DNA of 64,000 nt from UMGS1519 sp050951095 (GTDB taxonomy: Bacteria; Actinomycetota; Coriobacteriia; Coriobacteriales; Eggerthellaceae). Location of the stretch: contig JBMNIQ010000003.1 in assembly GCA_050951095.1 (NCBI GenBank), positions 310,001 through 374,000 on the forward strand, in the 5' to 3' direction. The notes under the pieces were generated by a model, which saw nothing but the letters and a program-made list of their open reading frames with translations, made no database searches and was not told the origin of the DNA. This document shows positions 1 through 7,062 of the stretch, in pieces. Numbering within the stretch: the first letter of the stretch is position 1; each line of letters begins with the position of its first letter. The position numbers were made by a program, and so were the translations under genes.

Positions 1-103
1 ACTTTGCATATGCCATGGACGGAACTGCAAAAGAAGCCACGCAGAACGTGGCGGCTCCTCCGAGAAATGTGCGTCGATTCAGCGTACGAGTACGCTCTAC
101 CAT
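1..103 (-). CDS. Partial Tat-exported protein (N-terminus only)
   Basis: The first 34 codons of a leftward gene run off the window edge. The ATG at 103-101 follows a strong AGGAGG ribosome site (spacing about 6). The N-terminus reads MVERTRTLNRRTFLGGAA, then a hydrophobic stretch and a possible AYA cleavage site. NRRTFLGG followed by a hydrophobic core matches the twin-arginine signal consensus (RRxFLK), so the mature protein is probably exported folded, often with a cofactor. Such signals are common on secreted flavin or molybdopterin oxidoreductases in this lineage, but nothing here identifies the catalytic domain. The signal peptide is clear; the function is unknown. Confidence 0.75.
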   Translation of the reverse strand, partial: MVERTRTLNRRTFLGGAATFCVASFAVPSMAYAK

Positions 104-718
104 AGAAACCTCCTTGGTTGAGCATGTGTGAAGTGATTTACGCATCGATGGCAATACTACCAGAAACACAAGCAAGTTCGCATGCGGTGGAGCGGACGGA
201 GGGCATTGACTTCGGTAATCCCAGTTCAGAAGCTTAAATTAAATGATTCTGAGAAAATTGAAGCGCGGAATTTTGGGGATAAGAAAACATATCCACAAGA
301 TGTAGTGGTCGAATTCTAATAGAAATTGCTGAAAAGCGGCTGAAACCACATCTCCTTCACGAGTTCGTCATGCTTCGCGGATGGAATTTTGCGAAACAGC
401 GCGATTGGGAAACAAGCGATCGAGATGCGGCTCGTGTCGGAATATGCCGGCAATCTCTGGCAATGATACATACATATATATGTAAGGATTCTCGAATCAC
501 TACGCTCTAACAGAAGGGGTGGCCGGCGCCGTCGTGTTGTGCAGGCAGGGGGTGCGATACGGCGAAATTCGCAAAAAAATATTTTGGGAAAATTGCCCTC
601 ATTTACTGCAAAAACTGAAAGATTGAAATCTCAGGTGTATCATAATCGCAGGTCAAAGGCTTACTGAAGCCTGGAATGCGGAGGAATCATGTAGATACGC
701 CCGGGGGCGTGTAGGGCG
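104..718. other. Long intergenic region with no recognised gene
   Basis: This is an AT-richer stretch between the leftward Tat gene and the rightward tRNA cluster. No convincing coding frame is seen on either strand. It contains a perfect 14-bp palindrome TACATATATATGTA at 471-484, a possible operator. It also contains a GGAGG site followed by an ATG directly abutting a TAG stop (689-694), which is probably chance. The promoter of the leftward gene must lie in the left part of the region, but no -35/-10 pair stands out. Confidence 0.5.
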
Positions 719-747
719 TTGACACTGAGGAAATCCTAACGTATTAT
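719..747 (+). promoter_or_regulatory. Sigma70-type promoter of the tRNA-tuf cluster
   Basis: A perfect -35 TTGACA (719-724) is followed after 17 bp by TATTAT (742-747). It lies about 74 bp before tRNA-Tyr and is the best consensus promoter in the window, as expected for a stable-RNA/translation operon. It probably drives the three tRNAs and possibly tuf. Confidence 0.85.
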
Positions 748-820
748 CCTCTTGCTCGATTCTTCGGAGGAAGCAATCGAGAGGTAGCTTGACAATTGCA
801 CATGGTTAGGCGCATCAAAT

Positions 821-904
821 GGGGATGTGGCACAGCGGCAACTGCGGCGGACTGTAAATCCGCTCTCTCTGAGTTCCCTGGTTCGAGTCCAGGCATCCCC
901 ACCA
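821..904 (+). tRNA. tRNA-Tyr (GTA)
   Basis: Class II tRNA with a long variable arm. The acceptor GGGGATG pairs with CATCCCC. The anticodon GTA is at 854-856, the T-arm is GGTTCGAGTCC, and the 3' CCA is encoded. It is the first of three tandem tRNAs. Confidence 0.95.
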
Positions 905-909
905 CTTTT

Positions 910-985
910 GCCCGTGTAGCTCAGTCGGTAGAGCACTTCGTTGGTAACGAAGAGGTCACCGGTTCAAGTCCGGTCGCGGGCTCCA
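910..985 (+). tRNA. tRNA-Thr (GGT)
   Basis: Cloverleaf with acceptor GCCCGTG/CGCGGGC, D-arm AGCTCAGTCGGTAGAGC, anticodon loop TTGGTAA, T-arm GGTTCAAGTCC and an encoded CCA. It starts 5 nt after tRNA-Tyr, so the two are surely co-transcribed. Confidence 0.95.
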
Positions 986-1002
986 TTACGTTAGATGGAA
1001 AT

Positions 1003-1079
1003 GGCGGTGTAGCTCAGTTGGTCAGAGCACACGGTTCATACCCGTGGCGTCACTGGTTCGAATCCAGTCACCGCTACCA
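1003..1079 (+). tRNA. tRNA-Met (CAT), elongator type
   Basis: Cloverleaf with anticodon loop TTCATAC and CCA encoded at the 3' end. The anticodon stem is CACGG/CCGTG and lacks the three consecutive G-C pairs typical of initiator tRNA, and the first acceptor pair is a G-T wobble. Elongator tRNA-Met is therefore preferred over initiator. CAT-bearing tRNA-Ile2 is not excluded by eye. Confidence 0.9.
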
Positions 1080-1176
1080 TTGATTATCATCGCTCGCCGC
1101 ATGGCGGGCGTTTATCCATTTATATAGGCATTATTCGCATACTGCGAAATCCTTTGATTCCTTTGAGGAGGAAATA

Positions 1177-2367
1177 ATGGCTAAGGAGAAGTTCGAGCGC
1201 ACTAAGCCGCATGTGAACATCGGCACCATCGGTCACGTCGACCACGGCAAAACGACCCTGACCGCAGCCATCACCAAGGTTCTCTCCGAGACCGAGGGCT
1301 GCAAGGCTGACTTCACCGCTTTCGAGAACATCGACAAGGCTCCCGAAGAGCGCGAGCGCGGCATTACGATTTCTATCGCTCATGTTGAGTATGAGACCTG
1401 GGAGCGTCACTATGCGCACGTTGACTGCCCGGGCCATGCTGACTACGTCAAGAACATGATTACCGGCGCTGCTCAGATGGACGGCGCTATCCTGGTTATC
1501 GCTGCTACCGACGGCCCGATGGCTCAGACCCGTGAGCACATCCTGCTGGCTCGTCAGGTCGGCGTGCCTTACATCGTTGTCTTCCTGAACAAGTGCGACA
1601 TGGTTGACGACGAAGAGCTCATTGAGCTCGTTGAGATGGAGACCCGTGAGCTCCTCTCTGACTACGATTTCCCCGGAGATGACCTGCCCGTCATCAAGGG
1701 CTCCGCACTGGGCGCCCTGAACGGCGAGGAGAAGTGGGTCGAGTCCGTCCGTGCACTGATGCACGCTGTTGACGAGTACATCCCCACCCCGGAGCGCGAC
1801 GTCGACAAGCCCTTCTCTATGGCTATCGAGGACGTTATGACCATCACCGGCCGCGGCACCGTTGCTACCGGCCGTGTTGAGCGTGGCGTTCTTCACATGG
1901 GCGACGAGCTGGAGATCGTTGGCATCAAGGATACCCAGAAGACCGTCGTTACCGGCATCGAGATGTTCCGCAAGCTGCTGGACGAGGCTCAGGCCGGCGA
2001 TAACATTGGTGTTCTGCTGCGCGGCATGAAGCGCGAGGATGTTGAGCGCGGCCAGGTTCTGGCTAAGCCCGGCACCGTGACCCCGCACACGAAGTTCAAA
2101 GGTCAGGTTTACGTTCTGACCAAGGACGAAGGTGGCCGTCACACCCCGTTCTTCGATGGCTATCGTCCGCAGTTCTACTTCCGTACCACGGACATCACCG
2201 GCGTTGCTCATCTGCCCGAGGGCGTTGAGATGGTTATGCCTGGCGACAACGTGGAGATCACCGGTGAGCTGATTCACCCGGTCGCTATGGAAGAGGGCCT
2301 GCGCTTCGCTATTCGCGAGGGTGGCCGTACCGTTGGTTCCGGTCGAGTGACTGAGATCATCGAGTAG
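1177..2367 (+). CDS. tuf: Elongation factor Tu
   Basis: A GTPase of 396 residues that delivers aminoacyl-tRNA to the ribosome in the cytoplasm. The G1 P-loop GHVDHGKTT is near residues 18-26, the G2 region ERGITI, G3 DCPGHADY and G4 NKCDMVDD follow in order, and domains II and III are intact to the usual ...RTVGSGRVTEIIE end. The ATG has a strong GAGGAGG site (spacing about 6). The gene lies 97 bp after tRNA-Met and is followed by a terminator, giving a tRNA-tuf unit. Codon use is biased toward translationally favoured codons, as expected for a highly expressed gene. Confidence 0.99.
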   Translation: MAKEKFERTKPHVNIGTIGHVDHGKTTLTAAITKVLSETEGCKADFTAFENIDKAPEERERGITISIAHVEYETWERHYAHVDCPGHADYVKNMITGAAQMDGAILVIAATDGPMAQTREHILLARQVGVPYIVVFLNKCDMVDDEELIELVEMETRELLSDYDFPGDDLPVIKGSALGALNGEEKWVESVRALMHAVDEYIPTPERDVDKPFSMAIEDVMTITGRGTVATGRVERGVLHMGDELEIVGIKDTQKTVVTGIEMFRKLLDEAQAGDNIGVLLRGMKREDVERGQVLAKPGTVTPHTKFKGQVYVLTKDEGGRHTPFFDGYRPQFYFRTTDITGVAHLPEGVEMVMPGDNVEITGELIHPVAMEEGLRFAIREGGRTVGSGRVTEIIE

Positions 2368-2388
2368 TTTCTCTACTTGCTTTTAAGT

Positions 2389-2416
2389 CGGGGCGCCGCA
2401 ATAGGCGCCCCGTTCT
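2389..2416 (+). terminator. Rho-independent terminator after tuf
   Basis: A perfect 9-bp GC stem, CGGGGCGCC/GGCGCCCCG (2389-2397 with 2404-2412), has a 6-nt loop and a short T-containing tail. It separates tuf from rpmG. Confidence 0.8.
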
Positions 2417-2470
2417 TAACCTGACCAAGTGCAGATCGTTAAGCAATAATATTAGCAAGAAGGAGTATTC

Positions 2471-2620
2471 ATGCGTACTTTGGTCACTTTGGCCTGCACG
2501 GAGTGCAAGCGCCGCAATTACACGACCAAGAAAAACAAGCAGAATAACCCCGATCGTCTTGAGTTCAAGAAGTATTGCAAGTGGTGCGGTCATCACACCC
2601 TGCATCGCGAAACTCGTTAG
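2471..2620 (+). CDS. rpmG: 50S ribosomal protein L33
   Basis: A 49-residue large-subunit protein (MRTLVTLACTECKRRNY...HRETR). Two CxxC pairs, CTEC near residues 9-12 and CKWC near 36-39, mark the zinc-binding (C+) form of L33. The length is normal for the family. An AGAAGGAG site precedes the ATG. The rpmG-tRNA(Trp)-secE-nusG order is conserved in many bacteria and supports the call. Confidence 0.97.
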   Translation: MRTLVTLACTECKRRNYTTKKNKQNNPDRLEFKKYCKWCGHHTLHRETR

Positions 2621-2644
2621 TTGATCGATAGGTAATAAGCGTAT

Positions 2645-2720
2645 AGGCCAGTAGTTCAATTGGTAGAGCAGCGGTCTCCAAAACCGCAAGTTGTGGGTTC
2701 GAGTCCTACCTGGCCTGCCA
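2645..2720 (+). tRNA. tRNA-Trp (CCA)
   Basis: Cloverleaf with acceptor AGGCCAG/CTGGCCT, anticodon CCA at 2678-2680, T-arm GGTTCGAGTCC and an encoded CCA end. It lies between rpmG and secE, the usual place for tRNA-Trp. Confidence 0.96.
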
Positions 2721-2822
2721 GCTTGTTTTAGGTAGTAAGCAGCTTAAAAGCTGCTATTTTTGGGTTTAGAGCAATCCGCATTTTCGGCGGATAGCTGCGT
2801 ATTGAGGATAATAAGGAAGAAC

Positions 2823-3266
2823 ATGGCGAAAAAATCCAAGACTCAGCGCGCCAAAGCTTCCGCAAGGCGCCAGCAGAAAAAAGAGCAGGCGCGTATTGCT
2901 GCGGAACAGGAAGCTAACGCTCCCGAAGAGGCGGAGGTTGAGAAGGGCAAGTTCACCAAGTTCCTCGAATCCACCCCGCTGAAGCAGTCCGATGAGGAAA
3001 AAGCCGAACGGGCTCAATACAAGGAAGAGGAAAAGCGTCGCGAGGAACGCGAAAAGGCCGAGGCGCAGAAGAACAAGAAGCCGCGCTTCCAGTTCTTCCG
3101 CAATGTGCGGTCTGAAATGAAACGCGTTACCTGGCCTTCGCGCGAAGATACCACGCGGTGGAGCTTGGTTGTCGTGGGCGCGCTGGTGTTTTTCACGGCA
3201 TTTGTCCTGCTTATGGACAACGTGATTGTCACTCCTGTCCTCTATCTTATTTCCGGCTTAGCGTAA
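2823..3266 (+). CDS. secE: Preprotein translocase subunit SecE
   Basis: The small membrane subunit of the SecYEG channel, 147 residues. The ATG at 2823 is chosen because AAGGAAG sits just upstream and the reading then begins MAKKSKTQ. The first ~95 residues are a highly charged Lys/Glu/Arg-rich extension, long compared with the ~60-residue minimal SecE. The conserved core follows: FRNVRSEMKRVTWPSRED amphipathic helix, then a single membrane span near residues 115-140. It is followed by nusG after 12 nt, the classic secE-nusG operon. Confidence 0.95.
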   Translation: MAKKSKTQRAKASARRQQKKEQARIAAEQEANAPEEAEVEKGKFTKFLESTPLKQSDEEKAERAQYKEEEKRREEREKAEAQKNKKPRFQFFRNVRSEMKRVTWPSREDTTRWSLVVVGALVFFTAFVLLMDNVIVTPVLYLISGLA

Positions 3267-3278
3267 TAAGGAGATAGC

Positions 3279-3809
3279 ATGGCTAAGAAATGGTATGTCC
3301 TGCACACCTATTCCGGTTACGAAAAAAAGGTTAAGGCCGACATCGAGTTGCGCGTAGAGACTATGGGTCTCGAAAACAATGTGTTCGCTGTTGAGATTCC
3401 CATGGAAACCGTCACCGAAATTAAGGATGGCGGCAAGCGCGTTGAATCTGAGAAGAAGGTCTTTCCCGGTTATGTGCTGATCCGTATGGATCTGGACGAT
3501 CGCAGCTGGGCTGCTGTTCGTAACACCCCCGGTGTTACCGGCTTTGTGGGTAGCGAGGGCCATCCCGAGCCGCTGACCCGTGCGGAGTACAACAAGATTA
3601 TGAAGCGCACGAGCCGCGAGGCTCCGAAGAAGACTTCCACGAACATCGAGGAAGGGCAGACGGTCAAAGTTATCTCGGGACCGCTTGCAGACTTCGACGG
3701 TACCGTGTCCGAAGTTCAGCCTGAGGCCGGCAAGGTCAAGGTTATGGTTTCTATCTTCGGTCGCGAGACTCCGGTCGAGCTTTCGTTCGATCAGGTGGAG
3801 CTTATCTAG
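3279..3809 (+). CDS. nusG: Transcription termination/antitermination protein NusG
   Basis: A 176-residue RNA-polymerase-associated factor that couples elongation to Rho or the ribosome. The N-terminal NGN domain begins WYVLHTYSGYEKKV and includes the FPGYVLIRM signature. The C-terminal KOW domain is near residues 125-176 (GQTVKVISGPLADFDGTV). Length and order are standard. AAGGAG precedes the ATG, and the gene directly follows secE. Confidence 0.98.
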   Translation: MAKKWYVLHTYSGYEKKVKADIELRVETMGLENNVFAVEIPMETVTEIKDGGKRVESEKKVFPGYVLIRMDLDDRSWAAVRNTPGVTGFVGSEGHPEPLTRAEYNKIMKRTSREAPKKTSTNIEEGQTVKVISGPLADFDGTVSEVQPEAGKVKVMVSIFGRETPVELSFDQVELI

Positions 3810-3974
3810 AGTCTCTACGTGTTTGCGTTTTCGTGTAGATAGATAGTCCCTATCTGCCGTACAATTCGACAATACGCGCTGGTGCATGCCCAGTGGACGG
3901 GGCTTCTCATGCATCGACGTTTGGCGATAGTTCAACAGAGATTTTTAGTATTTCAGCGAAAGGATTCATAGAGA

Positions 3975-4490
3975 ATGGCTGAAAAGAAACAAACCGGCTT
4001 CGTCAAGCTGCAGATTCCTGCCGGCCAGGCTAACCCGGCTCCTCCGGTCGGTCCTGCCCTGGGTGCTCAGCAGGTCAACATCATGCAGTTCTGCCAGCAG
4101 TTCAATGCTGCTACGCAGGACCAGATGGGCACCATCATCCCCGTCGAGATCACCGTCTACGAGGACAAGTCCTTCACCTTTGTCTGCAAGACTCCTCCGG
4201 CGGCCGTGCTGATCAAGGAGAAGCTGGGTATCGAGCATGGTTCCGGCATTCCTCAGCTGAAGAAGGTCGGTACGCTGACCACGGATCAGCTGCGTGAGAT
4301 TGCTGAGATCAAGATGCCCGACCTGAACGCGAATGACATCGATGCTGCAATGGAGATCGTTGCCGGCACCGCTCGTTCCATGGGCGTGAACATCGAGGGT
4401 CGCAAGGCGAAGAAGCGTTACGAGGTCACTCGTAAGCTGCAGGACATGCTCGCTGGCGAAGAGATCGTTCAGGACGTGGAAGGCGAGTAG
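3975..4490 (+). CDS. rplK: 50S ribosomal protein L11 with a C-terminal extension
   Basis: Binds the GTPase centre of 23S rRNA in the large subunit. The N-terminal domain has the Pro-rich PAGQANPAPPVGPALG segment, and the C-terminal RNA-binding domain has the MPDLNANDIDAAMEIVAGTARSMGV signature. The length is 171 residues against about 141 usually, because of a roughly 30-residue charged tail after GVNIEGR (KKRYEVTRKL...DVEGE). An AAAGGA site precedes the ATG. The gene sits 165 bp after nusG and upstream of rplA. Confidence 0.97.
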   Translation: MAEKKQTGFVKLQIPAGQANPAPPVGPALGAQQVNIMQFCQQFNAATQDQMGTIIPVEITVYEDKSFTFVCKTPPAAVLIKEKLGIEHGSGIPQLKKVGTLTTDQLREIAEIKMPDLNANDIDAAMEIVAGTARSMGVNIEGRKAKKRYEVTRKLQDMLAGEEIVQDVEGE

Positions 4491-4512
4491 CCTTTCTGAT
4501 CTTTTGAATTAT

Positions 4513-4549
4513 CCGAATGCAGGGCTGAATTGCTTTGCATTCGGTTTTT
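4513..4549 (+). terminator. Terminator or attenuator between rplK and rplA
   Basis: CCGAATGCA (4513-4521) pairs perfectly with TGCATTCGG (4536-4544) and is followed by TTTTT. An intrinsic terminator inside an rplK-rplA pair would uncouple or attenuate rplA expression. Confidence 0.75.
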
Positions 4550-4552
4550 CAT

Positions 4553-4641
4553 GGGGTGTACGCCCCGTACGGTAGGGTGCAGCATCGGCTGCACACAGGT
4601 GTGGCAGGGCTTAGACCCGCTATGACCACGAAAGGAACAAC
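4553..4641 (+). promoter_or_regulatory. Structured leader upstream of rplA
   Basis: Two compact hairpins precede rplA: GGGG/CCCC (4553-4566) and GTGCAGC/GCTGCAC (4578-4595) with an ATCG loop. Ribosomal-protein leaders often carry autoregulatory binding sites. I do not recognise the canonical L1 binding motif here, so the function is conjectural. Confidence 0.35.
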
Positions 4642-5358
4642 ATGGCTAAGTTGACGAAGAAGCAGAAGGACGCTGCCCAGAAGTTCGATCTGGAGAAGAC
4701 GTACGCTCCGCTGGACGCGTTCAAGATTGTCAAGGAGCTGGCTACGGCCAACTTCGACGAGACCATCGAGGCTCATTTCCGCCTGGGCATCGATACCCGT
4801 CAGGCCGATCAGCAGATCCGCGGCACGGTGAGCCTGCCGAACGGCTCTGGCAAGACGGTTCGCGTTGCCGTTTTCGCCGAGGGCGAAGCCGCTCGCGCTG
4901 CTGAGGAAGCCGGTGCCGATATCGTCGGTACGGATCAGCTCATCGAGATGATCAACGCTGGCAACCTGGACTTCGACGCCACTGTCGCAACGCCGGATCA
5001 AATGGCCAAGGTTGGTCGTCTGGGTCGTGTCCTGGGTCCCCGCGGCTTGATGCCGAACCCGAAGTTGGGCACCGTGACGAACGATGTGGCTAAGGCTATC
5101 AAGGAGCTCAAGGGCGGCCGCGTCGAGTACCGCGCCGACCGTTACGGCATCGCTCACGTCATCCTGGGCAAGAAGAGCTTCACTCCCGAGCAGCTGACCG
5201 AGAACTACGGTGCGTTGTACGACGAGATCATCCGTATGAAGCCGGCTTCTTCGAAGGGCAAGTACGTCAAGTCCGTTACCGTTACTTCCACGATGGGCCC
5301 TGGCGTGAAGGTCGATCCTTCCGTGACGCGCGGCTATCTGGAGACTTCCGCTGAATAA
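4642..5358 (+). CDS. rplA: 50S ribosomal protein L1
   Basis: A 238-residue L1-stalk protein that binds 23S rRNA. The L1 signature spans MAKVGRLGRVLGPRGLMPNPK near residues 118-138, followed by GTVTNDVAKAIKELKGGRVEYR. The end ...GPGVKVDPS is typical. AAAGGA precedes the ATG. The usual downstream neighbours rplJ and rplL are absent: a terminator, now split by an IS, follows instead. Confidence 0.98.
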   Translation: MAKLTKKQKDAAQKFDLEKTYAPLDAFKIVKELATANFDETIEAHFRLGIDTRQADQQIRGTVSLPNGSGKTVRVAVFAEGEAARAAEEAGADIVGTDQLIEMINAGNLDFDATVATPDQMAKVGRLGRVLGPRGLMPNPKLGTVTNDVAKAIKELKGGRVEYRADRYGIAHVILGKKSFTPEQLTENYGALYDEIIRMKPASSKGKYVKSVTVTSTMGPGVKVDPSVTRGYLETSAE

Positions 5359-5438
5359 TTTCGTGTCATAAACGTAGAACGCCCCGCCGGCAATGAACTG
5401 CACCCCAGTTCTTGGAGCCCATAAGTAAAGTCTATCAG

Positions 5439-6425
5439 CTACGCTGCTGTCTCGAGGGTCCGATTCCCGTATTCCACGGGGGTCAGGCCCTCGAGCCTCT
5501 TCTGCCTTCTCACCGTGTTCCAGTGAACGATGTATGCTTCGAGGTCGGCCTTGAAGGACTCGAAGTCGGGCCATTCCTGGCCCCTGAAGAACTCGTCCTT
5601 GATGTGGCCGAACAGGCCTTCCGTGCACGCGTTGTCCAGGCAGTTGCCCTTGCGCGACATGCTCTGCCTGAACCCCGCTTCCTCGACCCTCTTCCAGTAG
5701 CGCTCGTGCTGGTACTGCCAGCCCATGTCGCTGGTCAGGATGGGGGTCTTGCCCTCCGGCTTCCTGGCTATCAGCATATCCAGCATCTCGTCCTGCTGCC
5801 GCAGGCCCGGGTGCTGCGAGACGGACCAGGCGACCACCTCCTCGCTGAAGAAGTCCAGCACCGGCGCGAGGTACGCCTTGCCCCACGGCTGCGCGAACTC
5901 CGTGACGTCGGTTCCCATCTTCTGCCACGTCCCGCTGGCGGAGAAGTCCCGTCCGATCAGGTTCTCGAAGGTCTTCCCGACCACGCCCTTGTAGGAGTTG
6001 TACCTGTGATAGTCGGTCTCGCGCCTTATGCCGCAGCTGATGCCGATCTCGTGCATCATCTTGAGCACGGTCTTGTCGGCTATGCGCACGCCCTCCTCGG
6101 CGCGCAGGCACATCGCGATCTGGCGGTGGCCGCACCCGTTCGGCGTTCTCCCGAAGATCTCGGCGACCTTCGCCCGCAGCTCGGGCCTCGTGGGCGGCTT
6201 CGCGGGCTTCTCCCTGTTGTAGTGGTAGGTCGACGCCGGGAGGCCCGACGCGGCCAGGAGGTCCTTGAGCGCGTGGCCCTGCCCTGAAAGCTCCCTGATC
6301 ACCTGGCACTTCTCCCAGGTGCTCGCTTCTCCGCCTCCAGGGCCCTCAATTTTTTTAGGTAGGCCACCTCGGCCCTCAGCCTGCGGTTCTCCGCCTCGAG
6401 CTCCTGTTCGCGGGTCGCCGGGCAC
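5439..6425 (-). CDS. IS3-family transposase OrfB (made by -1 frameshift)
   Basis: The catalytic half of the transposase. It has an HTH_21-like region, then an integrase core with D (MGTDVTEFAQ), D (TSDMGWQYQ) and E (TEGLFGHIKDEFF), the DDE triad spaced as in the IS3 family. The frame is open back to 6425. Expression is expected as OrfAB by a -1 slip at the A7 heptamer (6350-6356 on the minus strand), joining ...YLKK to IEGPGG. Apart from the fusion point, the protein appears identical to the copy at 53378-54739. Confidence 0.9.
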   Translation of the reverse strand: MPGDPRTGARGGEPQAEGRGGLPKKIEGPGGGEASTWEKCQVIRELSGQGHALKDLLAASGLPASTYHYNREKPAKPPTRPELRAKVAEIFGRTPNGCGHRQIAMCLRAEEGVRIADKTVLKMMHEIGISCGIRRETDYHRYNSYKGVVGKTFENLIGRDFSASGTWQKMGTDVTEFAQPWGKAYLAPVLDFFSEEVVAWSVSQHPGLRQQDEMLDMLIARKPEGKTPILTSDMGWQYQHERYWKRVEEAGFRQSMSRKGNCLDNACTEGLFGHIKDEFFRGQEWPDFESFKADLEAYIVHWNTVRRQKRLEGLTPVEYGNRTLETAA

Positions 6426-6799
6426 GCCCGGCCGCCGCCCTTGCGCGGGCGCCCCCTCGGCTTCGGCCTCAGGGCCTCCGGCCCTCCCTCGCGGTAGCTC
6501 CTCGCCCAGTTCTTCAGCTGCGTCGCGCCCACGATGCCGTACCTGGACATGACCTCCTGCCTGGTCATCCCGAGGTCGACGTAGTCCCGAGCAGCGGCCA
6601 GCTTGGTCTCGTAGTCGTACGTTCTGTGCTTGGACCCCATCGCCAGGAACACCTCCGCGCCCACCGCCTTGTACGTGTAGACCCAGTATTGCGCGATGTT
6701 CCTAGATACGGCAAGCTCCGACGCGATCGCCCTGAAGCTGTACCCCTTCTTGATGAGATCGGCGGCCCTTCGACGGGTTTCCAGGCTATGCCTCTTCAT
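6299..6799 (-). CDS. IS3-family transposase OrfA
   Basis: The 166-residue DNA-binding half. Two helix-turn-helix segments are visible (RRRAADLIKKGYSFRAIASE, then RQEVMSRYGIVGATQLKNWA), followed by a coiled-coil/leucine-zipper region (ELEAENRRLRAEVAYL) of the kind used for OrfA/OrfAB multimerisation. The ATG at 6799 has AGGAGG upstream at a rather long spacing (about 12). A TTG further upstream is the alternative. The frame ends after the slippery A7 run with ...LRALEAEKRAPGRSAR. Confidence 0.88.
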   Translation of the reverse strand: MKRHSLETRRRAADLIKKGYSFRAIASELAVSRNIAQYWVYTYKAVGAEVFLAMGSKHRTYDYETKLAAARDYVDLGMTRQEVMSRYGIVGATQLKNWARSYREGGPEALRPKPRGRPRKGGGRACPATREQELEAENRRLRAEVAYLKKLRALEAEKRAPGRSAR

Positions 6800-6862
6800 G
6801 ACAGAACCGCACCTCCTAAATCCGGACTCTCTTTCTAAGTCCAAGATCAGGGGTGCGGTTCA

Positions 6863-6881
6863 CAACGGCGGGGCTTTTTTT
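6863..6881 (+). terminator. Right half of the rplA terminator split by IS copy 1
   Basis: After the CAA duplication, CGGCGGGGC (6866-6874) and a T7 tract remain. The left stem arm GCCCCGCCG lies at 5381-5389. With the IS removed, the two form a perfect 9-bp stem with a GCAA loop and U-tract, a textbook intrinsic terminator for rplKA. The insertion separates the arms by about 1.5 kb and should abolish termination here. Confidence 0.9.
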
Positions 6882-6992
6882 GTGCCCAACACGCTCTCCG
6901 TGGGAAACGGGGAGCGTTGTCAGGACAGCGTGGCTTGCATGAAACGGGGGACCGCAGTTCCGTAGCACAGCCCTGCAGGGGAAACACAATAT

Positions 6993-7024
6993 AAAACGGG
7001 AGCAGCGATTGCTGCTCCCGTTTT
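6993..7024. terminator. Bidirectional intrinsic terminator
   Basis: A perfect 14-bp stem AAAACGGGAGCAGC/GCTGCTCCCGTTTT with a GATT loop and T/A tracts on both sides. It lies 38 bp beyond the stop of the leftward ATP-grasp gene and would terminate that gene. It may also stop rightward transcription coming from the rpl region. Confidence 0.9.
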
Positions 7025-7062
7025 GTTCATGCGCCTGAATAAGATGGATTGCTCGATGTGAA

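Larger units (their letters stand above)
5394..6862 (-). mobile_element. IS3-family insertion sequence, copy 1 (1469 bp)
   Basis: The ends are imperfect inverted repeats starting TGAACCGCACCCC (right edge here, upstream of orfA) and TGAACTGCACCCC (left edge), 19 of the first 22 bases matching. It is flanked by a 3-bp duplication CAA (5391-5393 and 6863-6865). It carries two overlapping frames encoding a DDE transposase, as in the IS150-like subgroup. The element lies in the 4-nt loop of the terminator that followed rplA. A copy one base longer is at 53315-54784. Confidence 0.93.

Noticed and set aside
288..302. DnaA box / replication origin
   Set aside because: Only one near-match (ATATCCACA), with no cluster of boxes and no dnaA or dnaN nearby.
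680..694. Minimal ORF: GGAGG then ATG-TAG
   Set aside because: A start codon abutting a stop could stall ribosomes, but it lies before the promoter of the tRNA cluster and nothing downstream would be regulated by it.
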